From: Candidatus Omnitrophota bacterium
Lineage (GTDB): Bacteria > Omnitrophota > Gorgyraeia > Zapsychrales > JANLHA01
DNA: 6,270 nt
Assembly: GCA_024653845.1 (NCBI GenBank)
Contig: JANLHA010000147.1
Location: 1 to 6,270, forward strand
Direction: 5' to 3'
Positions 1 to 6,140 of this stretch are shown here, piece by piece. The translations under genes were made by a program, and so were the position numbers. The notes beneath the pieces are model-generated. The model had not been told where the DNA came from and did no database searches. It saw only the letters and a list, made by a program, of their open reading frames with translations. How positions within the stretch are numbered: position 1 is the stretch's first letter; each line of letters starts with the position of its first letter.

Positions 1-1
1 G

Positions 2-802
2 CCTTATTATGATATTGGGAAATTATTCAGGAAGGGAAATGTTTACAGTCCCACGACCACATGGATTTTTCAAGCTGCACCGATCATTTCAATAGGGACG
101 GTTCTCGTTTCATCGATTTTAATACCCTTGGGCAGTTTAAAAGCTCCATTCCCATTTTGGGGAGATGTGATCCTATTTGCGGGCCTTTACAGTCTCGCCA
201 GATTTTTTATGATGATTGCTGCGCTAGATACCGGTTCAAGTTTCGAAGGCATGGGCGCCTCCCGGGAAGCAGCCTTTTCTTGTTTAGCCGAGGTTGTCCT
301 GTTCTTGGATTTTATTGTCCTTGCCCTCTTGTCTAAAAAGTTTGTTTTATCAGAAATGATCCAGGGAAATATTTTATCATCGTGGCCATTCTGGGGGCCG
401 GTGCTTCTTTTGGTTGGAGCAAGTTATTTCTTGGTTTTATTGACGGAAAATGCACGGATTCCCATCGATGATCCTGCAACACATTTGGAATTGACCATGA
501 TCCATGAAGTGATGGTCTTAGATCACAGCGGATGGGATTTGGCCTATATTTTATATGGAAGCGCAATGAAATTGTTTGTTTTAGGAAGTTTATTTGTAAG
601 TATCTTGATCCCATTTCATAGCTTGTCTCCCCTGATGCAGGAGACAATGTTTTGGGGAGGAATGTTTGTATTAGCGGTGGGCATAGGGGTCGTGGAATCT
701 GGCATGGCGCGATTACGATTGAATCGTATTCCGCACCTTCTCATCGGCGCTTTTGTTTTATCCTTGGTCGGATTGCTTGTTGTCTTAATAAAAGGGGTAT
801 AA
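2..802 (+). CDS. hyfC: HyfC/HycD (NuoH-like) membrane anchor subunit, 5' end outside window
   Basis: This is the membrane subunit that carries the peripheral arm of group 4 hydrogenase-like complexes; it corresponds to NuoH of complex I. The open frame enters from the left edge, and 266 codons before the stop are visible, so about 40-50 N-terminal residues of a family protein of roughly 310 are missing. Visible landmarks in order are the cytoplasmic segment PYYDIGKLFRK at the very start (compare PYRDIxKLxRK in HycD), GSSFEGMGASREAA near base 234, and the family signature ENARIPIDDPATHLELTMIH followed by EVMVLDHSG at about 446-532. That last loop lines the quinone-chamber/E-channel region in NuoH and is fully conserved here. 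Hydrophobic stretches fill the rest. A TTG at 128 is internal to the frame and is not the start, because homology continues upstream of it. The stop lies 5 bases before the next gene. Assignment is strong; the Hyf name does not imply hydrogenase activity. Confidence 0.93.
   Translation, partial: PYYDIGKLFRKGNVYSPTTTWIFQAAPIISIGTVLVSSILIPLGSLKAPFPFWGDVILFAGLYSLARFFMMIAALDTGSSFEGMGASREAAFSCLAEVVLFLDFIVLALLSKKFVLSEMIQGNILSSWPFWGPVLLLVGASYFLVLLTENARIPIDDPATHLELTMIHEVMVLDHSGWDLAYILYGSAMKLFVLGSLFVSILIPFHSLSPLMQETMFWGGMFVLAVGIGVVESGMARLRLNRIPHLLIGAFVLSLVGLLVVLIKGV
794..797 (+). promoter_or_regulatory. Ribosome binding site of the hyfE-like gene
   Basis: A GGGG run in AAAGGGGT lies 10 bases before the ATG at 808 and overlaps the 3' end of the preceding gene. 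It supports the ATG at 808 over the longer open frame that reaches back to 652 inside hyfC. Confidence 0.5.
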
Positions 803-807
803 CCACA

Positions 808-1437
808 ATGTGGTTGGAAATCGCTTTAATCTTGATCATTTTTCTAGGGATCATCATTTTAGGAAATAATCACCTAGGAAGCATGATCCAACTTTTTGCG
901 TTGCAATCTTTCTTTTTAAGTGCGACGCCGTTGTTGATCCATCCCGGGCCCCACGCAATCATTATGATGATTGTAACGATTATCCTGAAAGTTTTTTTGA
1001 TACCTAGCTTACTTTTCTGGGCGATACGGCATGTTTCTATTCGAAGGGAAGTTCAGCCTCTGATTGGCTACGGGAAGACCCTTATATTAGGCGGGTTCCT
1101 TATAGGGGTGTCTTTTCTGATTTCTTCAAAATTGGATTTGCCTCTTAAAGAAACATCAAATTTATTGGTTCCGTCGGCCTTTTCCATCGTCATGATCGGA
1201 TTCCTATTGTTAGTAAGCCGATTCAAGGCCATCACTCAGGTGATCGGTTATCTTGTTATGGAAAACGGGATTTTTCTTTTTGCACTTTTATTATTGGACA
1301 AGACCCCGCTCCTGGTTGAAATGGGCATATTATTGGATATCTTCGTCGGGGCGTTGGTGATGGGGATTGTCATCAATCATATCAATCAAGAATTTGGCAG
1401 TGCGAGTACTATCAATTTAACAAATTTGAGAGATTAA
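808..1437 (+). CDS. hyfE: HyfE-type membrane subunit of an Ehr/hydrogenase-4-like complex
   Basis: This is a 209-residue, very hydrophobic integral membrane protein (HyfE of E. coli is about 216). HyfE subunits are NuoK-related and sit between the antiporter-like subunits and the membrane anchor. The N-terminal half carries the NuoK-like helices with Lys61 in LKVFLIP, matching TKVLLVP in E. coli HyfE. The C-terminal half carries the strongest signature: QVIGYLVMENG, with Glu152, then PLLVEMGILLD with Glu171, and an ending INLTNL that resembles VNNLTAL of HyfE. The frame is open back to 652, but those codons overlap hyfC and show no HyfE similarity. The ATG at 808 has a G-rich site before it and begins directly with a membrane helix. 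It lies 5 bases after hyfC and 4 bases before hyfF, so it is clearly cotranscribed. Confidence 0.93.
   Translation: MWLEIALILIIFLGIIILGNNHLGSMIQLFALQSFFLSATPLLIHPGPHAIIMMIVTIILKVFLIPSLLFWAIRHVSIRREVQPLIGYGKTLILGGFLIGVSFLISSKLDLPLKETSNLLVPSAFSIVMIGFLLLVSRFKAITQVIGYLVMENGIFLFALLLLDKTPLLVEMGILLDIFVGALVMGIVINHINQEFGSASTINLTNLRD
1428..1432 (+). promoter_or_regulatory. Ribosome binding site of the hyfF-like gene
   Basis: GAGAG ends 9 bases before the ATG at 1442 and lies inside the last codons of the hyfE-like gene. This is typical of tightly packed operon genes. Confidence 0.45.
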
Positions 1438-1441
1438 ATTC

Positions 1442-2866
1442 ATGGAATTCTTTTTGCTGGTGGTGTTCCCAATTTTGATGGCCGTGGTTGTTTTTCTTCT
1501 ACAACAAGAAGACTTTAAAAAAATCATTCTTTTACTCACAAGTTCTGTCCATTTGTTTGTAACGATAGTTCTTTGGAAAAATCCGCACGATTTTCAATTG
1601 AACTCTTTTCTAGGATTTGACGCTGCAAGTCAATTGGTCCTCACCTTCATCAGTATTTTATTTTTTGTGGTTTCAATTTATCTCATCGGTTATCTCAAAG
1701 AAAAGAAGAGGGGAGCTGATAAAGTTTTTATGGTGTGCCTGTTGTGCCTGTTGGCGGGTATGACCCTCGTTACGATGAGCCGGCATATGGGCTTGTTATG
1801 GATTGCCATTGCGTCGACAACCCTTTTAAGCGCTCCGCTGATCAATCATGATCGAACTCCACAAAGTATTGAAGCTACCTGGAAATATTTATTAATTTCT
1901 TCTCTCGGGATTGCTTTGGGTCTCTTAGGGACTCTTTTCTTAGCGATATCAGCGACACCCATTAAAACAATCTTCTTGGGAGATATCCTCAACAACGCCG
2001 CCTTCCTTTCACCGTCTTGGTTAAAATTAAGCGTAATTTTTCTTTTGGTTGGATATGGGACCAAAATGGGGTTAGCCCCGATGCACACATGGAAACCCGA
2101 TGCATATGGCGAAGCGCCGCCACCCGTGGGAGCGCTCATGTCCGGAGCCTTAACCGGATGTGCTTTTTTAGCTATTTTTAGAGTTGCTCAGATTTGTTTT
2201 CATGCGCATTTACAGGAATTTGTTTCTCCGATATTTGTTCTTTTAGGAATTTTGTCTTTAGGGATCGCAGCCATTTTTATTTTAGGCCAGAAGGACTTTC
2301 ATCGTATGTTGGGTTATTCCAGCGTCGAGCATATGGGGATCCTAGTTCTAGGACTGGGCTTGGGTGGCACCGCTATTTGGGCGAGCCTTTTTCATTTAGT
2401 CAATAATGCTTTTGCCAAGGGATTGATTTTCTTAGTCGCGGGGAATCTTTATCAAAATTTTCGAAGTAAAAAGGTTGAAAATATCCAAGCGGCTGTTCAT
2501 AAGCTCCCCATAACAGGAATATTCTTGATTGTGGGCTTGCTCGTGATTACCGGATTCCCGCCCTTTGGAATCTTTTATAGCGAGCTTTTAATTCTCAAAG
2601 AAGCGATCATGACTCAACGGTACGTCCTTGTATTTTTCTATCTTCTATTTCTATCAGTCATTTTCTTCGGTTATGCGAAGATCATTTTAGGAATGGCATT
2701 AGGAAAGGCCCCTGACAACACTGCAAGGGAAACTCAGAAAGAAACGTTTTTTATGATTGTGCCCTTGGTCATTCTTATCGTTATTTTATTCTTTTCTGGA
2801 GTTCTTGTGCCTAACTCTCTTTATAATTTGATTGATCAAGCCACCGCGCTTTTGGGAGAAAGATAA
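1442..2866 (+). CDS. hyfF: HyfF-type antiporter-like subunit lacking the helix-5 glutamate
   Basis: A 474-residue polytopic protein of the NuoL/M/N and Mrp antiporter family, HyfF branch (E. coli HyfF is about 526, M. tuberculosis HycQ about 488). It should form an ion-translocating half-channel pair in the membrane arm. Conserved parts in order: IEATWKYLL after helix 5; GTKMGLAPMHTWKPDA with Lys208 and the EAPPPVGALMSG turn; YSSVEHMG with Glu296 and His297; FHLVNNAFAKG with His318 and Lys326; GFPPFGIFYSE with Glu381 in the distal half-channel. The odd point is residue 124: the helix-5 motif expected as WxxIEATTL reads WIAIASTTL, so the channel glutamate (Glu144 in NuoL and NuoM) is alanine. 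The frame is intact and the surrounding motif is well kept, so this looks like a substitution and not decay. The ATG at 1442 has GAGAG upstream. The stop is one base before the next start. Confidence 0.94.
   Translation: MEFFLLVVFPILMAVVVFLLQQEDFKKIILLLTSSVHLFVTIVLWKNPHDFQLNSFLGFDAASQLVLTFISILFFVVSIYLIGYLKEKKRGADKVFMVCLLCLLAGMTLVTMSRHMGLLWIAIASTTLLSAPLINHDRTPQSIEATWKYLLISSLGIALGLLGTLFLAISATPIKTIFLGDILNNAAFLSPSWLKLSVIFLLVGYGTKMGLAPMHTWKPDAYGEAPPPVGALMSGALTGCAFLAIFRVAQICFHAHLQEFVSPIFVLLGILSLGIAAIFILGQKDFHRMLGYSSVEHMGILVLGLGLGGTAIWASLFHLVNNAFAKGLIFLVAGNLYQNFRSKKVENIQAAVHKLPITGIFLIVGLLVITGFPPFGIFYSELLILKEAIMTQRYVLVFFYLLFLSVIFFGYAKIILGMALGKAPDNTARETQKETFFMIVPLVILIVILFFSGVLVPNSLYNLIDQATALLGER
2854..2858 (+). 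promoter_or_regulatory. Ribosome binding site that selects the TTG start at 2868
   Basis: GGGAG ends 9 bases before the TTG at 2868, an ideal spacing. The frame is open upstream to another TTG at 2832, but that codon would overlap hyfF by 35 bases and has no such site. This site therefore favours the TTG at 2868, which lies directly after the hyfF stop. Confidence 0.6.
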
Positions 2867-2867
2867 A

Positions 2868-4394
2868 TTGAAACAACACGAGCTCTATGTGCGTAACGGA
2901 CAAAACTGGGAATGGGATCGAATCCCTATCCTCGAGGAAGATTCTTTTCGACAGGAAATTCTCAGAGAATGTTCTCACGGTGCCCGGCTCGTCAATTTGT
3001 TCGCCTACCCGGAAGGCAGCGGGAATATCAGAATTTTTTCGATGCTAGGAAGGGACCATGAAGGTAAATTACGGCTCCTTTCCATGCGTATTCCAATTAA
3101 GAAGGGCTGTTTTCAATCTTTGACCCCTGAATTGCCTCAAGCCCATCTATTTGAACGAGAGATTGCAGAGCAGTTTGCCATTACTCCCGTCGGACATCCT
3201 TGGCTTAAACCAGTGCGCTATCACCAAAATTATTGCGATGCTCCTGATTTATGGCCTGCGGTTTCTTCGCGATCAATCCCGGGAGTTTATCCTTTTTATC
3301 GCGTCGATGGGGAGGAAGTTCACGAAGTTGCTGTTGGGCCTGTTCATGCTGGAATTATTGAACCAGGACATTTTCGTTTCCAATGCCATGGTGAAGAAAT
3401 TTTAAACCTCGAAATCCAATTGGGTTACCAGCACCGCGGCATTGAAAAAATGATGGAAAATGTTTCTATGGAAAGATCGGTTCTCTTAGCTGAATCCATT
3501 GCAGGGGACACGGTGATAGGCCATGCAATGGCATATTGTCATCTGATAGAATCATTAAGCGACTGTGAAATATCTCCTCGGGCCGAAGCCATTCGAGCCA
3601 TCGCTCTTGAACTGGAGAGACTTTCCAATCACATCGGAGATTTGGGCGCCTTAAGTACAGACATTGGGTTCTTACCGCCGGCAGCGTATTTCGGCAGACT
3701 CCGAGGGGAATTTTTGAATTTGTTGATGGAATTAAGTGGCAACCGTTACGGAAGAAGCCTATGCCGGGTCGGCGGAGTTTTATTTGATTTGGACCAAGAA
3801 ATGATCAAGGATTTTCAGAAACGTTTGTTGGTTGCCAGAAAAGATCTAAAAGAAATATGTGATCTTTTTTTTACAAAATCATCTGTACTTTCCCGATTAG
3901 AAGGGACAGGGATCGTTTCCAACAAAATCGCTAAAGAGTTAGGGCTCGTTGGTCCTACAGCCCGCGCTTCGAGTTGCGGGCTTGATGTTCGAACCGATTA
4001 TGCTTTTGGCTTATACCGTTTTCATCACATTCCCATTTCTACAGTTCTTTCCGCAGATGTGTATGCCCGGGCACTCATGCGAAGGCTTGAATCTCAAAGA
4101 TCTATCGAATTCATTTTGGAGATATTAAACCAAATTCCCGATGGAGATTTACAAATAAAGTCGGCGGCGTTGAAACCCAAACATATGGCTTTGTCCATGG
4201 TTGAGGGATGGAGGGGAGAAATCGTTCATGTGGCAATCACCGATGCGCATTCCCGGATCACACGCTATAAAATGAAAGATCCTTCTTTCAATAATTGGAT
4301 GGGACTTTCCATGGCTGTACGCGGCGCCCAAATTTCTGATTTTCCGCTTTGTAATAAAAGTTTTAATTTGTCTTACGCCGGGCATGATTTATAG
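2868..4394 (+). CDS. hyfG: NuoCD-like (HyfG/HycE-type) large subunit without Ni-Fe ligands (Ehr type)
   Basis: A 508-residue fusion of a NuoC-like domain (about residues 1-125) and a NuoD/[NiFe]-hydrogenase large-subunit-like domain (about 140-508), acting in the cytoplasmic arm. The first domain shows PQAHLFEREIAEQF (90-103) and GHPWLKPVR (109-117). The second shows GPVHAGIIEPGHFRFQ (157-172) and LGYQHRGIEK (185-194), the usual hydrogenase-type features, and later the GPTARASS segment. The catalytic cysteines are absent: the position of the CGIC motif reads AGDT (212-215), and the C-terminal DPCxxC position reads NLSYAG (500-505). The protein stops at residue 508 with no cleavable tail, whereas HycE has a tail removed by the protease HycI after Ni insertion. 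It therefore cannot hold a Ni-Fe centre in the known way. This is the hallmark of Ehr complexes, which sit between group 4 hydrogenases and complex I; their substrate is unknown. The start is TTG at 2868, chosen from GGGAG upstream; GTG at 2889 is a weaker choice. E. coli HyfG is about 555 residues, M. tuberculosis HycE about 492. Confidence 0.94.
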   Translation: MKQHELYVRNGQNWEWDRIPILEEDSFRQEILRECSHGARLVNLFAYPEGSGNIRIFSMLGRDHEGKLRLLSMRIPIKKGCFQSLTPELPQAHLFEREIAEQFAITPVGHPWLKPVRYHQNYCDAPDLWPAVSSRSIPGVYPFYRVDGEEVHEVAVGPVHAGIIEPGHFRFQCHGEEILNLEIQLGYQHRGIEKMMENVSMERSVLLAESIAGDTVIGHAMAYCHLIESLSDCEISPRAEAIRAIALELERLSNHIGDLGALSTDIGFLPPAAYFGRLRGEFLNLLMELSGNRYGRSLCRVGGVLFDLDQEMIKDFQKRLLVARKDLKEICDLFFTKSSVLSRLEGTGIVSNKIAKELGLVGPTARASSCGLDVRTDYAFGLYRFHHIPISTVLSADVYARALMRRLESQRSIEFILEILNQIPDGDLQIKSAALKPKHMALSMVEGWRGEIVHVAITDAHSRITRYKMKDPSFNNWMGLSMAVRGAQISDFPLCNKSFNLSYAGHDL

Positions 4395-4398
4395 GAGA
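4393..4398 (+). promoter_or_regulatory. Strong ribosome binding site of the HyfH-HyfI fusion gene
   Basis: AGGAGA ends 7 bases before the ATG at 4406 and overlaps the TAG stop of the large-subunit gene. It is the best Shine-Dalgarno match in the window and fixes this start. Confidence 0.7.
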
Positions 4399-4405
4399 AA
4401 TTTCT

Positions 4406-5182
4406 ATGTGGGGAATCATTATCAACCGATTCAAACAAGGTTTTAGGACGACGTTGTCCTATCCTAAAGAAGTTCCATCATTTCCTCAACGATTTCGAGG
4501 AAAACCGGTCCTTAATAATACCGCAGATACACCATGCCCAATCAACAAGAGTAAAGATCCTTTAGGTGCTGTGGCGTCGGGGAAAAAGTTGACGCTTGAT
4601 ATGGGAAAATGTTTGTTCAATGAAGATTTGAAAGCCATTTGTCCCAAAGGAATTTTGACCTATTCCCAAGATCACCGGCTTGCTGTTTCGAAGAAGAAAG
4701 ATTTGATTCTCCAAGGTGAAGAGGTTAAACTTGCTAGAGCACTGAATGAAAAGACGCGCAAAATTTTTGGGCGATCCCTCAAGCTAAGGGAAGTTTGTGC
4801 TGGTAGTTGCAGCGGCTGTGATGCAGAAATCCAGGCGATGGGAAATATCGTATTTGATTTGTCCCGTTTTGGGATTCAATTCGTAGCTTCCCCGCGGCAT
4901 GCGGACGGGCTGATGATCACTGGACCTGTGACAAAAAATATGGAATTGGCGTTAAAAAAAACCTACGAGGCGGTTCCTCATCCTAAAATTGTCATTGCGG
5001 TGGGAGCTTGTGCGATCAACGGAGGCCCTTTCCAAGGTGGAAGGGACGTTCATGATGGTGTCGATGGCTTGATTCCCGTAGATTTGTATATCCCTGGATG
5101 TCCTCCGCATCCTTTGACAATTCTTGATGGCCTGTTAAGATTATTGGGTAAATTAGAAAACAAAGAAAACAATTTTCGTTAA
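4406..5182 (+). CDS. hyfI: Fusion of a decayed HyfH ferredoxin domain with a HyfI/NuoB-like small subunit
   Basis: This 258-residue protein joins two electron-transfer parts of the peripheral arm. Residues 1 to about 110 resemble HyfH/NuoI-like ferredoxins, with the typical opening MWGIIINRFKQGFRTTLSYP, then RFRGKPVL and LDMGKCLF. A working domain has two four-cysteine motifs; here only Cys44, Cys69 and Cys79 remain. The second motif, expected as CxFCxxCxxxCP, reads CLFNEDLKAICP (69-80). Neither [4Fe-4S] cluster can be built in the usual way. From about residue 120 the HyfI/NuoB-like domain is intact: GSCSGCDAEI gives Cys135 and Cys138, VGACAINGG gives Cys202, and PGCPPHP gives Cys232, the four ligands of the single proximal (N2-like) cluster. 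PRHADGLMITGPVT is also family-typical. Cys131 is an additional cysteine near the cluster. There is no in-frame stop or frameshift between the parts. It lies 11 bases after the large subunit, its expected partner, and 5 bases before the transporter gene. Confidence 0.92.
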   Translation: MWGIIINRFKQGFRTTLSYPKEVPSFPQRFRGKPVLNNTADTPCPINKSKDPLGAVASGKKLTLDMGKCLFNEDLKAICPKGILTYSQDHRLAVSKKKDLILQGEEVKLARALNEKTRKIFGRSLKLREVCAGSCSGCDAEIQAMGNIVFDLSRFGIQFVASPRHADGLMITGPVTKNMELALKKTYEAVPHPKIVIAVGACAINGGPFQGGRDVHDGVDGLIPVDLYIPGCPPHPLTILDGLLRLLGKLENKENNFR

Positions 5183-5187
5183 GAACC

Positions 5188-6108
5188 ATGCACGACAAAA
5201 ATCTTGATTCATGGCAACACAGTCACTCCTTTGGCCAGGAGCGTAAACGCCCAGGAGAGCACCGCACGACGCTTGTTATCGCTATTACCGCTACTATGAT
5301 GGCGGTTGAAATTGTGACCGGGATTAGATTCGGTTCAATGGCCTTGCTTGCTGATGGTCTGCACATGGCTTCTCATACCACCGCCCTTTTCATCAATGTT
5401 TTTGCCTACATTTATGCCCGACGTCATGCCCATGATCCACGATATAGTTTTGGAACAGGAAAGGTCAATGCCCTTGGAGGGTTTACCGGAGCGGTTCTTC
5501 TTGCAGTCTTTGCTCTAATGATGGTATGGGGGAGCGTTGAACGCCTCATTCATCCTGTTCACATCGCCTTCAATCAAGCAATTCTTGTTGCCATTCTTGG
5601 ATTGGTTGTCAATGGAGTCTCGGTGATGATCTTAGGACACAAAGAAGATCATCACCACACACATGAACATAGCGACCATCACCACGATCACAATTTAAGG
5701 TCAGCGTATTTTCATGTTTTGGCTGATGCCATGACATCCATTTTGGCAATTATCGCTCTTTTAGCAGCAAAATTCTTTGGACTCGTTTGGATGGATCCCT
5801 TGATGGGCATTTTCGGTGCTATTTTGGTATGCCACTGGGCCCTCGGACTTTTAGGGACAACAAGTTTCATTTTACTTGATAGGCAAGGATCGGATGGGCT
5901 TAAAACAAAAATCAAAAAGAGTATTGAAAATGTTAGCGATAATCAAATTGTCGACCTGCACCTTTGGGCCATCGGGCCAAATATTTACGGCGTGATCATT
6001 TCAGTTGTTACGTCTCATCCAGAACCACCTGACTATTATAAAAAATTTCTTCCTCAAGACGCAGGCCTTGTGCATGTGACGATTGAGGTTCATCAGCGCT
6101 CATCATGA
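5188..6108 (+). CDS. dmeF: DmeF-like cation diffusion facilitator (divalent metal efflux)
   Basis: A 306-residue CDF transporter, a length typical of DmeF, which exports cobalt and in some bacteria nickel by proton exchange at the inner membrane. The N-terminus SWQHSHSFG (8-16) is the histidine leader of this subfamily. Six membrane helices are expected. Helix 2 carries LLADGLHMASH (53-63) with Asp56, His59 and His63. Helix 5 carries HVLADAMTS (176-184) with His176 and Asp180. These two sets form the transport site in CDF proteins. Between helices 4 and 5 a histidine-rich loop, about residues 151-168, holds ten histidines and likely gathers metal in the cytoplasm. After the DPLMGIFGA helix comes a C-terminal ferredoxin-like dimerisation domain with VDLHLWAIGP. 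It starts only 5 bases after the Ehr-like operon, with just a weak AAGAA upstream, so it probably depends on translational coupling or read-through. Metal specificity (Co, Ni, or also Zn/Cd) is inferred from the subfamily and cannot be fixed from sequence alone. Confidence 0.9.
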   Translation: MHDKNLDSWQHSHSFGQERKRPGEHRTTLVIAITATMMAVEIVTGIRFGSMALLADGLHMASHTTALFINVFAYIYARRHAHDPRYSFGTGKVNALGGFTGAVLLAVFALMMVWGSVERLIHPVHIAFNQAILVAILGLVVNGVSVMILGHKEDHHHTHEHSDHHHDHNLRSAYFHVLADAMTSILAIIALLAAKFFGLVWMDPLMGIFGAILVCHWALGLLGTTSFILLDRQGSDGLKTKIKKSIENVSDNQIVDLHLWAIGPNIYGVIISVVTSHPEPPDYYKKFLPQDAGLVHVTIEVHQRSS

Positions 6109-6132
6109 ATAAGAAACTGTAAAAAACCCGGT

Positions 6133-6139
6133 GAGGTGA
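6133..6139 (+). promoter_or_regulatory. Ribosome binding site of the second CDF gene
   Basis: GAGGTGA is a near-perfect anti-Shine-Dalgarno match just before the GTG at 6141. Counting from GAGG the spacing is 4 bases, which is rather tight. It supports GTG at 6141 over the in-frame ATG at 6183, which has only a weak AAGG directly before it. Confidence 0.5.
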
Positions 6140-6140
6140 A

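Larger units (their letters stand above)
2..5182 (+). other. Ehr-type (hydrogenase-4-like, non-NiFe) gene cluster, 5' end outside window
   Basis: The five genes follow the hyfC-E-F-G-HI order, with gaps of 1 to 11 bases and no visible promoter or terminator between them, so they very probably form one transcript and one complex. The set gives a membrane anchor, a HyfE subunit, one antiporter-like subunit, the NuoCD-like fusion and the NuoB-like subunit. A HyfB-like subunit is commonly found upstream in such clusters and may lie outside the window. No hyp maturation gene or hydrogenase endopeptidase is present here, which agrees with the missing Ni ligands. The Ehr assignment rests on family knowledge of cysteine-less group 4 homologues such as those first discussed in Geobacter. 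The physiological reaction is unknown. Confidence 0.82.

Noticed and set aside
61..336. Open frame of 91 codons on the + strand.
   Set aside because: It lies in a second frame across the well-conserved hyfC gene and its product resembles nothing; a shadow.
652..807. A longer N-terminus for the HyfE-like protein, since the frame is open back to 652.
   Set aside because: These codons overlap the conserved end of hyfC in another frame and encode an arginine/cysteine-rich segment unlike HyfE; ATG at 808 fits the family start.
1846..2139. Antisense open frames (also 333-647, 4149-4385, 5016-5198 and 5712-5915).
   Set aside because: All are opposite strongly conserved coding sequence, lack convincing start sites and give no recognisable protein.
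2832..2867. An upstream TTG start at 2832 for the large subunit.
   Set aside because: It would overlap hyfF by 35 bases and has no Shine-Dalgarno site, while TTG at 2868 has GGGAG at ideal spacing.
4406..4735. Frameshift or pseudogene explanation for the missing ferredoxin cysteines.
   Set aside because: The frame is continuous and the residues between the lost cysteines still align at the same spacing with the family (CLFNEDLKAICP against CxFCxxCxxxCP), so these are substitutions.
2868..5182. Calling the cluster a functional formate hydrogenlyase or [NiFe]-hydrogenase 4.
   Set aside because: All four Ni-Fe ligand cysteines and the maturation tail are absent, and the ferredoxin part lacks its ligands. 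The Hyf names are used only for homology.
5655..5694. CAC/CAT-rich tract as a nucleotide repeat.
   Set aside because: It is simply the histidine codons of the CDF loop, with no regular repeat unit.
6109..6140. Possible terminator between the two CDF genes.
   Set aside because: The 32-base gap has an A-rich run and CCCGG but no convincing inverted repeat followed by T residues.
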